From Favolaschia claudopus (taxonomy: Eukaryota > Basidiomycota > Agaricomycetes > Agaricales > Mycenaceae): DNA of 64,000 nucleotides. The stretch spans positions 620,001-684,000 of the forward strand of contig JAWWNJ010000114.1 in assembly GCA_037176885.1 (NCBI GenBank). Reading direction: 5' to 3'. Positions 52,870 through 62,356 of the stretch are shown here, one piece after another (the first letter of the stretch is position 1; each line of letters opens with the position of its first letter). Under the pieces are notes generated by a model, which saw only the letters and a list, made by a program, of their open reading frames with translations, was not told the origin of the DNA and made no database searches. A program made the translations under genes and the position numbers.

Positions 52870-54500
52870 ACCGCCTTCAATGTGCTCAGTACCGGTGTCT
52901 CCTAACGTTCAGCAGAATCCATCATCAGAATTTTGAGAGCTTTTGAACCGGGTGCCCAATTAGGAAGGAGCTGCTCGTTTCTTTGTAGATTGCGAGGTAA
53001 CTCCATTCATTAGAAGGACAAGGAAACGGAAGGAGAATTCAACACGGTCATGTGCCTTGTTTCTGTCTCAATTTTTCGCGTCAAATCATCGGCAGCAAAT
53101 GAGCATATATAACAGCCATTGCACTTAAGGTTGGAGCGCCTACACGGAACGGACTTCCCTTCATCAAGGATGAGGATATGCGCAAGGCTCTTGGGAACCT
53201 TCCTTCCCGTAGGTCCAGTACTGTAGCAAAGTGTATGGGTGAAACGTAACGCGTCACGCAGACCTCGTTTTGTTTCAACCGTCACGCGAAACGCAGGGTT
53301 GGTTTCACTGAAAGGTGCGTGACACAGGAATGAGAGAAATCCAATTTTGCTTCGGATTGGTCTCGCTCGCTCTGAGAGAGAGAGAGAGAGAGGTACTAGA
53401 TCTGTATAAATTGGCGGAAGGGCTAAACTATGAGCCCCGCAGTGCTCCTACAAGAGGGAGGGCCCACCGTGTAGCTAAAAACTAAATAAGCCTAACTAAC
53501 ACAAACACGCAAATGGGACAAGTAAGCTGGGGATGGTGGGTGGGACAACAAAAACTAGTATGAGAACGAGGGCAAGGCCACGGAGGTAGATACGAAGCCA
53601 CGGAGGCCAAAAGCTGGAGGGGGAGATGGGGGCGAAGGAAGAAAAAATCTCTGAGGCTGACAAAGAGAGAGGGCACGTGCTCACTACCAATCCCCGTGGT
53701 CTCTCCAGACCATCCAATGATCCATGTTTTCTGTTCGAATTTTCTTCTGGACTCCAAAGGTATGCTCCTGGCTAAATTTGCGGCCTGGATTGACACTGGG
53801 AAGGTCGAAACTGGCAAAATTCACTTCGAATTCCAGTTGCAAGTTGATTTTTTACCCAGGTGCAAGGGTCCTGGCGCCTCTGGCAGGCATTGTGAGCGCA
53901 GAATTAATATTTGCTTCGGGAACTACAGTGTTTCTAGCCACTATTTTGAAGCTGTTTCTTGCAGTCGTTTCAAAGTTTTTGAGGTGTCACGCATAACTCC
54001 CAGGTCGTTTCTGGTTTCACGCCTTGCGTTTCAGGTCACGCTTGAAAGTCGGTTTCACCCATACACTTTGCTACAGTAGATGTGTCCTGGCACTAATGAC
54101 TGTCGATAAGTAATAGCAAGAACAGAGACACCATCGAAAGCATACCTCCTTCTTAATCAAACCATCGACTGTGAGAGCTTTTCTTTTACCCTTAGCGTGA
54201 AGTAGTTCTGGGCGATTGGAATAATCTATAATGTAGGCCACACGATCGTCTACAGAGGGCACATCATATGATTCCAACACATCCTCGAGATGTACAACCC
54301 GATCAACATAAATTGCACCCTTACTGCCAGCCGTGACGGGGATGCCAAGTTCCGAGTCTGAATCCGAACAGAGGTCAATCGTTGTGCAGTTTGAAGTCGA
54401 TGCCCTCTTGCGCGCGTGCTGCTTGCCCTTTGTCAGCGTAATTTGCTGTTCGGTATCGCCCGTATCGAGTGGTCAAGACGAGAAGTCGAAAGAAACTGCG
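52870..54500 (-). pseudogene. Unnamed repeated protein family, copy 2, split by a transposon
   Basis: The minus-strand N-terminal part at 54500-54080 reads KGKQHARKRASTSNCTTIDL, an acidic SDSDSELG stretch, then DDRVAYIIDYSNRPELLHAK and LTVDGLIKKE. The frame stops at an apparent intron donor (GTATGC). After the element 53221-54076 it resumes at 53218 with STGPTGRKVPKSLAHILILD, then CRRSNLKCNGCYICSFAADD and LTRKIETETRHMT. The Cys-rich motif CRRSNLKCNGCYIC could bind zinc. The ARxRASTSNC motif is shared with the copy at 40240-41632, and the last part with 41840-41915. The function is unknown and the copy is broken. Confidence 0.55.
53221..54076. mobile_element. Element with CTGTAGCAAAGTGTATGGGT ends, 856 bp
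   Basis: The ends CTGTAGCAAAGTGTATGGGT (continuing GAAAC) and complement are flanked by TA at 53219-53220 and 54077-54078. Subterminal GTTTCACGC/GCGTGACGC-like motifs recur at both sides. It contains a (GA)n microsatellite at about 53376-53392. It lies between two parts of the unnamed-family pseudogene. The open frame at 53696-54079 has no recognised motif. Confidence 0.85.
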
Positions 54501-54533
54501 TTTGTGTAGAGAACGTCGTGGTTCCTTAAGGTA

Positions 54534-54615
54534 AGTAGGCGTCAGTCACGAAAAATCGGTCATTTCGAGGGCTTTATTTCGCCGGAAATAGCCTCAGATT
54601 GCCTAGCCTTATTTT
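54534..54615. repeat. Copy of the GGCGTCAGTCACGAAAA repeat family
   Basis: GGCGTCAGTCACGAAAAATC through GCCGGAAATAGCCTCAGATT matches, in reverse, 30727-30767 and the second half of 29071-29165 and 57776-57890. TA precedes the GGCGTCAG end, so this may be the terminal repeat of a transposon. Confidence 0.65.
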
Positions 54616-55025
54616 GAGTCCAACACTACTGTGGCTGTGCCTCTGGTCCAAAAAGGTTCAACTTCGCATCCACATTTGTATAGCCAAGTGGAGAAGCACA
54701 AAATTTCTAGTGAGAAAGTTGTAGATTAAAGCCTACTGTACGGTACCTAATACAATTTGGAAGGAAATATCTTGATTTTGGTGCGGGACAAGAGGTTTGG
54801 GGGAAGGGTGACTCACGGCTAACGCGTGACACCTAACTCTAGACTACTCGTGGTGAGAAAAAGTCATGGACGGTCTGTTCTTTGACTGATCTCGGCCGTC
54901 TTTGCACCTTTTTGTATGATTCTAGGTGCTGGGTGTATGTAAAGTGTAAACTGCACTTGCAACAAAGTACTGACCATCACCAAAGATCAGAAATAATTGA
55001 TGTTTGGCAAAAAACAGCCAAACAA
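54616..55025. other. No gene seen
   Basis: Anonymous. The phrase CACGGCTAACGCGTGACA at about 54813 is shared with about 20618. Confidence 0.3.
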
Positions 55026-55028
55026 TCA

Positions 55029-55166
55029 GGCTCCATTCGGCTGTCGTGTCTTAGCGTCACTTGGCGTCACTTTGGAGCACTTGGGAAAAATTCCACGCCG
55101 AACTTTTGGTGAGAAATACTCTTAAGTGACGTCAAGTGCTCCGAAGTGACGCAACCGAATGGAGCC
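55029..55166. mobile_element. Short foldback element, GGCTCCATTCGG ends, TCA duplication, 138 bp
   Basis: The ends GGCTCCATTCGG and CCGAATGGAGCC are flanked by TCA at 55026-55028 and 55167-55169. The interior repeats GGCGTCAC/GTGACGTC and AAGTGCTCCGAAGTG motifs as a hairpin. This single copy defines the unit that is multiplied in the array at 33091-33594. A 3-base duplication suggests a PIF/Harbinger-like source. Confidence 0.85.
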
Positions 55167-55169
55167 TCA

Positions 55170-56451
55170 GACAACTCCAAAATTGATTTTTCTACAGCTG
55201 TTTTAGGTTCTATGCGGAAAACGTAAAAAATTCTCAGGGTGGCTGTGCAGGACCCGGGAACTCCTGCCCAGGTCTGCCTTGGTTTCTCGACGGTGCTGCG
55301 AAGAATATGGGCTTCGTTCACTATCCTAATGAGTGTACTAGTACTCTATATGCTACAGGAGACCTTCTCTGCCAGTTTCTCTGGGTCAATGTCTCCTCTG
55401 ATGGGGAAGCTTGCTTCCCCATTCATCGGTATAGGGCTCCAAAATGCAGATGCTTACAAATGACTGGGTGCTTTGTAAGCACAGCTGTAAGCACTGTGCG
55501 GGCCTTTCCTCGGACTTCGGATAATGTGACTTCGGACTACGCGCCGAATGTTTCCGACTCCGAGTGCTCAACTTTGGTTCAACTCTTGCTCAGCTCAAGT
55601 TTAATTGGCCTGTTTGAACCTCATGTGCTGTGATAAGTATATGTACAGTACCTTACCAACATATATACTCAATGGTTGCTTGCTCATTGAGAAAGAATTC
55701 AGTAAGCATCCAGTTTTGTAACACTGAGTCTCCTCAAGTTACAAGCACTTGAAGCACTTTGTCACAAGTGCCGGGGCTCAGGGAATGCTTTGAGCAACTT
55801 CAAAAAAAATTACCAGACTTTGTGCTACTACCAGTGTCTTGGATATACTTACCACTATCCAGTGAGTATAAGCTTTAGCCAAGGGCCAAGGGTATGACCT
55901 TATTTATCGTTGAAAATTATTTGTTTTTGCACCGAAGGTTGAGCTCAGAGGTTGCGACCGCTTGCGTGGTTGTCAACCGAAGTTTTGATCACTAACGAGG
56001 TTGTTGACGGAGGTTTGAGCATTGAGCCGAGGTTCAAGAGTGAGCTATCCTGGGCATTTTTGACTTCAGGTACGTGTCTTTGGAGTAGTGCATATCGCCA
56101 GAACCTGATTCAGCTCTCAAAGAATAGTAAACAACCAGTAAACGTCGTCCGTGCCGTATGAGATCAGATGATGGCAACAATCTAACATGATCCGCAAGCT
56201 CTTGGAGGAGTTCCTCTACGAAAATGGGCAATGGCTGGGAGCAGCTTCAGTCAATTTGCAGACCCAAATAAATTGTAATTCATACATCAATACATTCTAA
56301 GCCTCTAAGTACTACCAGCTCCAAGTGATTTTCACTCAGAGGTAATGTTTGGATGGATATCGCCACGAAATTCATAAATTATTGTCTGTTGATGATACTT
56401 CAACAAGAAAGCTTCTGAAAACAGCTCGCAGTAAGCCCACTGGAATGCCAG
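55170..56451. other. No confident gene
   Basis: A hairpin GGGGAAGCTTGCTTCCCC lies at about 55404. Phrases of the kind GAGGTTGxxxACCGAGGTT recur at 55940-56030 and again, as CCTCGGACCTCGGACCTCAA, at about 56760. No recognisable protein. Confidence 0.3.
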
Positions 56452-56453
56452 TA

Positions 56454-56638
56454 GGGGCGCTCAATTCTTAGCTCGTCAGCTCGTCTCGTCCGTAAAATAT
56501 CGATTTTTTGATGAGGGGATCAAAATTTGATGGGAAGTGGAGAGAAATGCGGAGTGGGATCAGCAGCTCATCAGCTCATCATGTAATTAAATAATTTCTG
56601 GGATGAGACGAGCCGACGAGCTAAGAATTGAGCTCCCC
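56454..56638. mobile_element. Foldback element, GGGGCGCTCAATTCTTAGCT ends, 185 bp
   Basis: Inverted repeats of about 38 bases (GGGGCGCTCAATTCTTAGCT, continuing CGTCAGCTCGTCTCGTCC) are flanked by TA at 56452-56453 and 56639-56640. GCTCATCAGCTCATCA repeats lie in the centre. Confidence 0.9.
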
Positions 56639-57068
56639 TAGTAGAGTTCAAAATGGGAAGCGGCCTTCTACTTACCCATCGGAGTCATCCGTGTACCTTC
56701 CGTGAACCGCGAGAATTGTTGATCAAATTAGATCATGATCGATTGATCCGAGTCGGCCAACCTCGGACCTCGGACCTCAACCTCCATCAGCACTCGAAAC
56801 CTCAAACTGCAACAGCGCAAACCATGGACTAAGTTCCAAGTGACAGCACCTGAAAATAAACAATGAAAAAAGCTTTTACACAAGCTTTAGCTGTCAAAAT
56901 CAATAATCCGGAAAAAAACAGGGCCGCTGAGCCACTGCAACCAGATTCATCAGGAGCAGAAGAGTTTTGAAGGTGAATATGAGGGCGGTTACTGAGGCGG
57001 TTTTGAGGTTCATCAACTGAATAAGTTGGTTACCCAAATCGGGCGAAAAACTGCTCGAGCCAGTAATA

Positions 57069-57371
57069 GGGACAGTCAGAGTACGGTTTTGAGGGTCGTT
57101 TATGAGGTCGTTTATGAAGCCGTTTCTCGAATTTCAGAACCATGGGATAAACGATAAACGACTTCAAAAACGATGCATAAACGCCTCTGGACGCGTTTCT
57201 GCACTCGTTTATCGGTCGTTTCTCTCGCCAAATGAATCGCCAGGCGTTTATTCCCACGTTTCTGTCAACTTTCTGATCCCAACAATTTCGATAAACGACT
57301 TCATAAACGAGTTCAAAAACGACCCCATAAACGCCTCATAAACGGCCCAAAAACGCTACTCTGACTGTCCC
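57069..57371. mobile_element. Foldback element, GGGACAGTCAGAGTA ends, 303 bp
   Basis: The ends GGGACAGTCAGAGTA and complement are flanked by TA at 57067-57068 and 57372-57373. The interior is packed with TCGTTTATGA/TCATAAACGA and CGTTTTTGA/TCAAAAACG motifs, roughly fifteen in 300 bases, oriented towards the ends so that the two halves pair. Confidence 0.9.
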
Positions 57372-57373
57372 TA

Positions 57374-57775
57374 ATGTTGCCCGAATGAATTTAGCAAGAT
57401 TAGCTACTGTATATGGATGAATTGGACGTATTCAACTAGGATATTGAATTCCCATTCGCACTGAAGCAAGCTTACCCTCCTATGTGGACCATTGTCCACA
57501 TACCCAACATGTTCGTGGAAAGTACGGTTCCGTAATTTTCTCACGAAAATACCTCCCACCCAGGGTGTATGATAGCAGACGGAACTTCATATCAAGCCGG
57601 AATTTTGGCCAAAATTCTTTGATTTAGCAGGAACTTGGGGTGGGTAACACCGTGGGTCCATAGGCAAAATTCGCATTTCAGAGAAAACGGGAGTAACCCT
57701 AGTGTAGGGTAAGAAAAGCGCGAAATTTTTGCGCAAAATTTTGAAACTGTGTGTACCTAAGAGTGCGTTCGGATC
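57374..57775. other. No gene seen
   Basis: Anonymous sequence. An ORF at 57587-57796 (minus) has no recognisable motif. Confidence 0.25.
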
Positions 57776-57926
57776 ATATTCCAAGGGTGATGGCAAATCC
57801 GTCGCCAGACCGATTAAAGCCGATGGCCCCGGCCAGTAAAACCCTCGGCAATCTGAGGCTATTTCCGGCGAATCAAAGCCCTATTTTTCGGTCTTGATGG
57901 AACTTGAACTTGAACTTGAACTTGAG
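57776..57926. repeat. CCAAGGGTGATGGCAAATC repeat and (GAACTT)n tract
   Basis: 57776-57890 is a near copy of 29071-29165 (CCAGACCGATTAAAGCCGAT, then GCAATCTGAGGCTATTTCCG). At 57899-57926 a GAACTT unit repeats about four times. Confidence 0.75.
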
Positions 57927-60900
57927 TTCTATTTACGCCGTACCTGGCCGTAAGGGCTACGCGGCAGTACTGGCTAGCTAAGCTAGTATGACCTCATTTT
58001 TCATTAAATATTCGAGCTTTGATCTGTAGTTTCCAACCGGAAGTTGAGCGGGACGAGGAGTATGAAGACATTAACTCTTACTTGAAACTCAAATTTCAGC
58101 AACGGTCGAAGTTCATGGAGTGCGAACTTCAAGTTCAAGCTCGTTTGCATGATTTGATGGGCCCGGGCCGAGCCTATCCATCAGTGATCATCAGCCGATG
58201 TGATAGCGGATCACATGCACTTCGAATCTCTTTATATCCCTCTGCGCAGAACAGCAACAGAAGAGACCCTGATAGGCTTATGTGAACATGGAGTGCCAAG
58301 GCACTCCCTAGCCTCTGTTGTATTACTCAATTCTGCAACTTTTTGTTCATTGCACAGCGAAGTTCATTCTGTCGTCTTCCCTAAAGGCTGAGTTCCCTTG
58401 AGACCCTTGAAATAGGTAATCCCGCAACCTGGTTTCCGATCCGGTGAGCCATGCATGTCCCAGGATTGCATGCTATGTCTTTTCACCACTGCGGTCTGCG
58501 GCGTAGTGTCCCTGCCCATCGTGAACTCGACAAATCGAGAAATTAATTTGTTTGTGGAGTTTCTCTTTTGTCTGGGCCAGTCTGGCACACTGCGAATTCG
58601 GTTGGTTGTGGTGTCTTCTTTAAATTCTTTTCATTCTCGCGCCTCCTCCGTCTGGTTCCTATTTTAAACCTATATGTTGTTCAACGGCCGCTTCTCGGGG
58701 GATTCGAATCGTTGTGCTTTCGAATTTTTTATTCGCGCTCAACTTTCGGATTTGATTCTTGCCTTCAAATCATAGGCTTCGCCGGCTAAGGGCTTTCTAG
58801 CTCGAACCACGTACCGGAGCGAAGCAGAGACGCATCTTGTATCTTTCTGTCTCACAGTTCAAGTCGAGTTCAAGTCCCCGGCCGCGTGTTCAAACTTCAA
58901 TGGCACCTCGACCTTCCTTGACTCTGATGATTGGCACCCACGCTCCTGAAACTGTATGAATTTTTCTTCTTCGTCAACTCCGACAGTCCGACTCCGAGTC
59001 ACCGAGTCTTGCAATTCCTCGATGAAGGCTTAGATTGTTTGATCAAACATTTTTGCCTGACTCGGAGGCATCTCATGACACTGAGCTGACTCCGGCAGTT
59101 CGACGCACTAGCAATCCCCCCTGTGAATCAGTTTGATCTGGCCATATTATTGATTTTTGTTGTCTGCTCTGAATTACCAACTGACTCTAGGCAAGTATGA
59201 CACAATGTCCGTTGGTCATTTGCGTTTCGCGTATCATACTCATGAAACAAGTTTTAATTCACTTGCAATTCCCCAGTAGCTTTGACACCCCTCCTTCCCG
59301 TGTCTCTCATATCAGGTACGTTCATTCTACACAGATAACTGACCAATCAACTTTCCTGTGAACCAGCCATCTAACCTCTGGCAAGCCAACTTCCTTTGCA
59401 TTGCAGTTGAACGAAGTGTTTAGGGTCAATTTGGCAATATCATTGCAATAACCTCTCGGATCCAACCAGATCCTGAGGTCAGTTGAGTTATCTTTCCACT
59501 CTGCCATATTCTTCATTGCTTTGTCAACTGTCCAATCTATTCAAGTAAAGAGCTGATTCAGTGTTTCAAAGCTGTTCATTTGACTACTAAACCGACTCTT
59601 GCGACCCAATTTTTCAATAAGAATTGCAGTATTATTTGATTTACTGTGCCTTTCCAATTTCAACCGAAGTTTCAACTCGAGTCTCGAGGCGGCTAGTCTT
59701 CGACTCTTTGCTTGGCTGGATGATCCTCAAGTCAACTGAGAGTAAATATCAGTTTTATTTTCTATGCTCTTTGCTAATTTACATCCCAAACTGCAGATGA
59801 AATTATCGCAGAATGTTCCATGATCATTCAAACGCTGCAGTCCCTGTATATACACATACAAAGCGTGAAGCTGACTTCCGGCTGGCCTAGCTGTCCAATT
59901 CCAGGTTAGGAATACATATACCCTTCTTCACGCCTCCTTTCTCCCAAGCTTGGATGAATTTTTGTCTAAACACAGGGCGTCAAAATGCAATTCATTCTCT
60001 TTGCCCGGTGATGTTTGACACCAAGAGTTGAACGTTGAACCGAAGTCCAAGCATTCATGATTTGTAGGAAACTGAGCATCCTGCACACAAAATAATTTAG
60101 CAATTTAGCCTATGCTAAAGGTACAACAACCGAAGTGCTGGGATAGGTGAAACCAAGTAAGCAAGTCAACTGAAAGCCGGAGATAAGAAATCTCACAAGA
60201 AAACCGGGAGATTTGAGCGGCGAATTTGGTAAAATAACAAATTGAATGAGACAAAGGTTTAAGGAAGGGAGAGGAGGCATCGAGAAGAAGTCAGAGCAAG
60301 TTAGAGAGCAATGCCGAGCAAGGGATCAGTGTGCCAGCGGGGCCATCAACAAGATCAGTTGCCGGTCTCGGCTGAATGATGAGTGGTTGTTTAGATCTCT
60401 CTGGATAGATCATTCATACTTCAGGTACATCGGGACTTGCAAAGATGTTGGTGAGATTCAAGTACGACTACAAATTGTTGATGCCAAACTTCATTAAAGT
60501 TGAAGTTCAACTACAAGTTCAACTTCCGGTTCAATTGCCTTTTTTGGAAAACTTCGGGTCGGAAGTTCAACTTGGGTTGCAACTTCGGACCGAGCAGTAA
60601 ACTAGCCTGTAAACTACGGCCTCACCTTCCTTTGGGGTTAAAACTAGATTATTTAATGAAAAATGAATTTATAAGCTAGTCTTCTGTATGTACAAGTAGA
60701 CTACTGGGTTGAGGGCGGTATTCTATAATGTAAGATACAAGCACCAGCCAAAACCGTGGACAACTGTTCTTTGCCCCGTGATCAGTTGTCGTAACGTACT
60801 GGTCGCGAGTCTACCACGGAGTCTCCTCTCGTGAAAACCCTCGCCACACGCGCCACCGCACCGTTTTGGAGGGTCATCCCCTTGGTGAATATGACGTGCC

Positions 60901-60938
60901 ACTGCTGCCACAGCCGAGGTCTGGAAGGTAGAACCCCG
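57927..60938. other. No confident gene; AAGTTCAA-type low-complexity phrases
   Basis: Short phrases built from GAAGTTCAA/TTGAACTTC recur at 58020-58145, 58855-58895, about 59660 and 60495-60600. The open frames 58019-58285, 60246-60497 and 60723-60911 (minus) have no recognised motif. GTGCCACTGCTGCCACAG occurs at about 60896 and again at about 61349, on both sides of the next element. Confidence 0.3.
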
Positions 60939-60946
60939 GCGGGAAT

Positions 60947-61336
60947 TAGCGCTGTGTAGGAATCAACGTGTTATATGACAGGTACTTTATAACACTGTTA
61001 TTAACATGTAAATTACATTTCTCACAATTGAGGTCCAGAAACACCTGTTATTTATGTGTTAAGAATGGGCCCCTGCGGTGCCTTGAACACCACTTTTGCA
61101 GCTTGATTTCGCCATTGGGATGCTAAGAATTGAGTCAAAAAATTACTCCGCGTCGAAGGCGAATCTGAGGCAAATTTCAAGGAAATCAGCTGAAAATCAG
61201 GGGGATTTTTTTTTTTTGGGTGGGATTACGTCATGTTATAAACCCTGTTATTAACATACCCATGTTAAATAACCAGGGGGGGTGGTTTGAATCTCACATT
61301 TCTCACAGCCCAGATTTTGATTCCAACACAGCGCTA
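60947..61336. mobile_element. hAT-type foldback element, 8-bp duplication, 390 bp
   Basis: The ends TAGCGCTGTGTAGGAATCAA and, in complement, TAGCGCTGTGTTGGAATCAA are flanked by the 8-base repeat GCGGGAAT at 60939-60946 and 61337-61344. T-A terminal bases and an 8-base duplication point to a non-autonomous hAT element. Its ends differ from the hAT at 7253-10394 (TAGTGCTGCC), so a different transposase is implied. The interior has TTATAACACTGTTATTAACAT and related TTAACAT motifs near both sides. Confidence 0.9.
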
Positions 61337-61408
61337 GCGGGAATCGTAGTGCCACTGCTGCCACAGAAGATTGTCATTTCAATAATTTGACTGGTCTTCA
61401 ATATCACT

Positions 61409-62356
61409 TTACATGACTGTGCTACTGGCTGTCTTGAAAATAGAAGAACTGTCATATTTGACGCCAGCCAGAGGGAGAAAGAGGTCGGCGTCGATGACGG
61501 AGCAAAAGAGGTGGGGTCGGCCAAACACCATGTTCATCGGTGAAATTGATGCAGCCTTGGCAGCATAGGTCGAAGTTGACGAGATCCACGCGGGTTTGAT
61601 GAGAAAGAAGACGACGCAAATTAAGCCTCGAAGGGCTGGAATGTGCGGAGGTGGAAGAGGGAGATGGGAGTGACGACGAGGGAGTATGAGGGTCTTGGGG
61701 ACGTGATGGGGGAGGCCGTGTACCTGATCAAAGTAGTCGTGTAGTCGTCGCCAAGACAGGCAGATGATATGGGCGATATGGGAGACTCGAACACGGTGAG
61801 TGCCGGCAAGGGGATGAAAGAAGGTGATGTGAGACGTCCACGGCCGCGACGACGACGTTGCAGTCGTCGAGACGGCAACGTCGTCGAGATCGTCGTCTAC
61901 GTCGTCTGCGTCTGCTTCGTCGTCTTCCGCTTTCTCGTCTTTGCCAGCATCTTCGTTGGGAGGAGAGGCAAGCGGGGGCCAGTAGGGGAGAGATGAGAGT
62001 GGCGGTGAATAGCACCGAAGACGGAACACGCCATCGTCTTCGTCGTTTTTGTCGTTGTCGGCATCTTCGGCATCTTCGTAGGGAACGCCAAACGCAGGAT
62101 GGGGTGGGAGTGCGTGGGACGGTGAAGGTAAATGGCCGAACGTGCAAGATGTGAGTTGAAAGCCGAGAGGAGATGGGGGATATGTCCGCGAACACGGCGA
62201 GTTGAGTGCCGGCGTGGGATGGAGGCAAGTGGACTGCCGGAGAAAGAAGGCGATGTGCGTGCAATTCGGTCTGTGCAAAGCGGAGTTAATTGGTTTGAGC
62301 AAGCAGGAGGGGAGCGGAGAGGGGAGAGGGGGGAAGCAACGAAAGGATAAGAACAC
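61409..62356 (-). other. Long low-complexity open frame, probably not a gene
   Basis: A 315-codon frame with acidic Asp/Glu-rich stretches produced by GTC/TCG trinucleotide-like DNA (61855-62075) and proline-rich parts. Similar phrases (CGAACACGG, then GAGTGCCGGC) about 400 bases apart (61789 and 62189) suggest old tandem duplication. No domain is recognised, and other frames are also open here, so coding is doubtful. Confidence 0.3.

Noticed and set aside
61409..62356. 315-aa acidic protein
   Set aside because: The frame is produced by trinucleotide-like DNA. Several frames are open together and no domain is visible.
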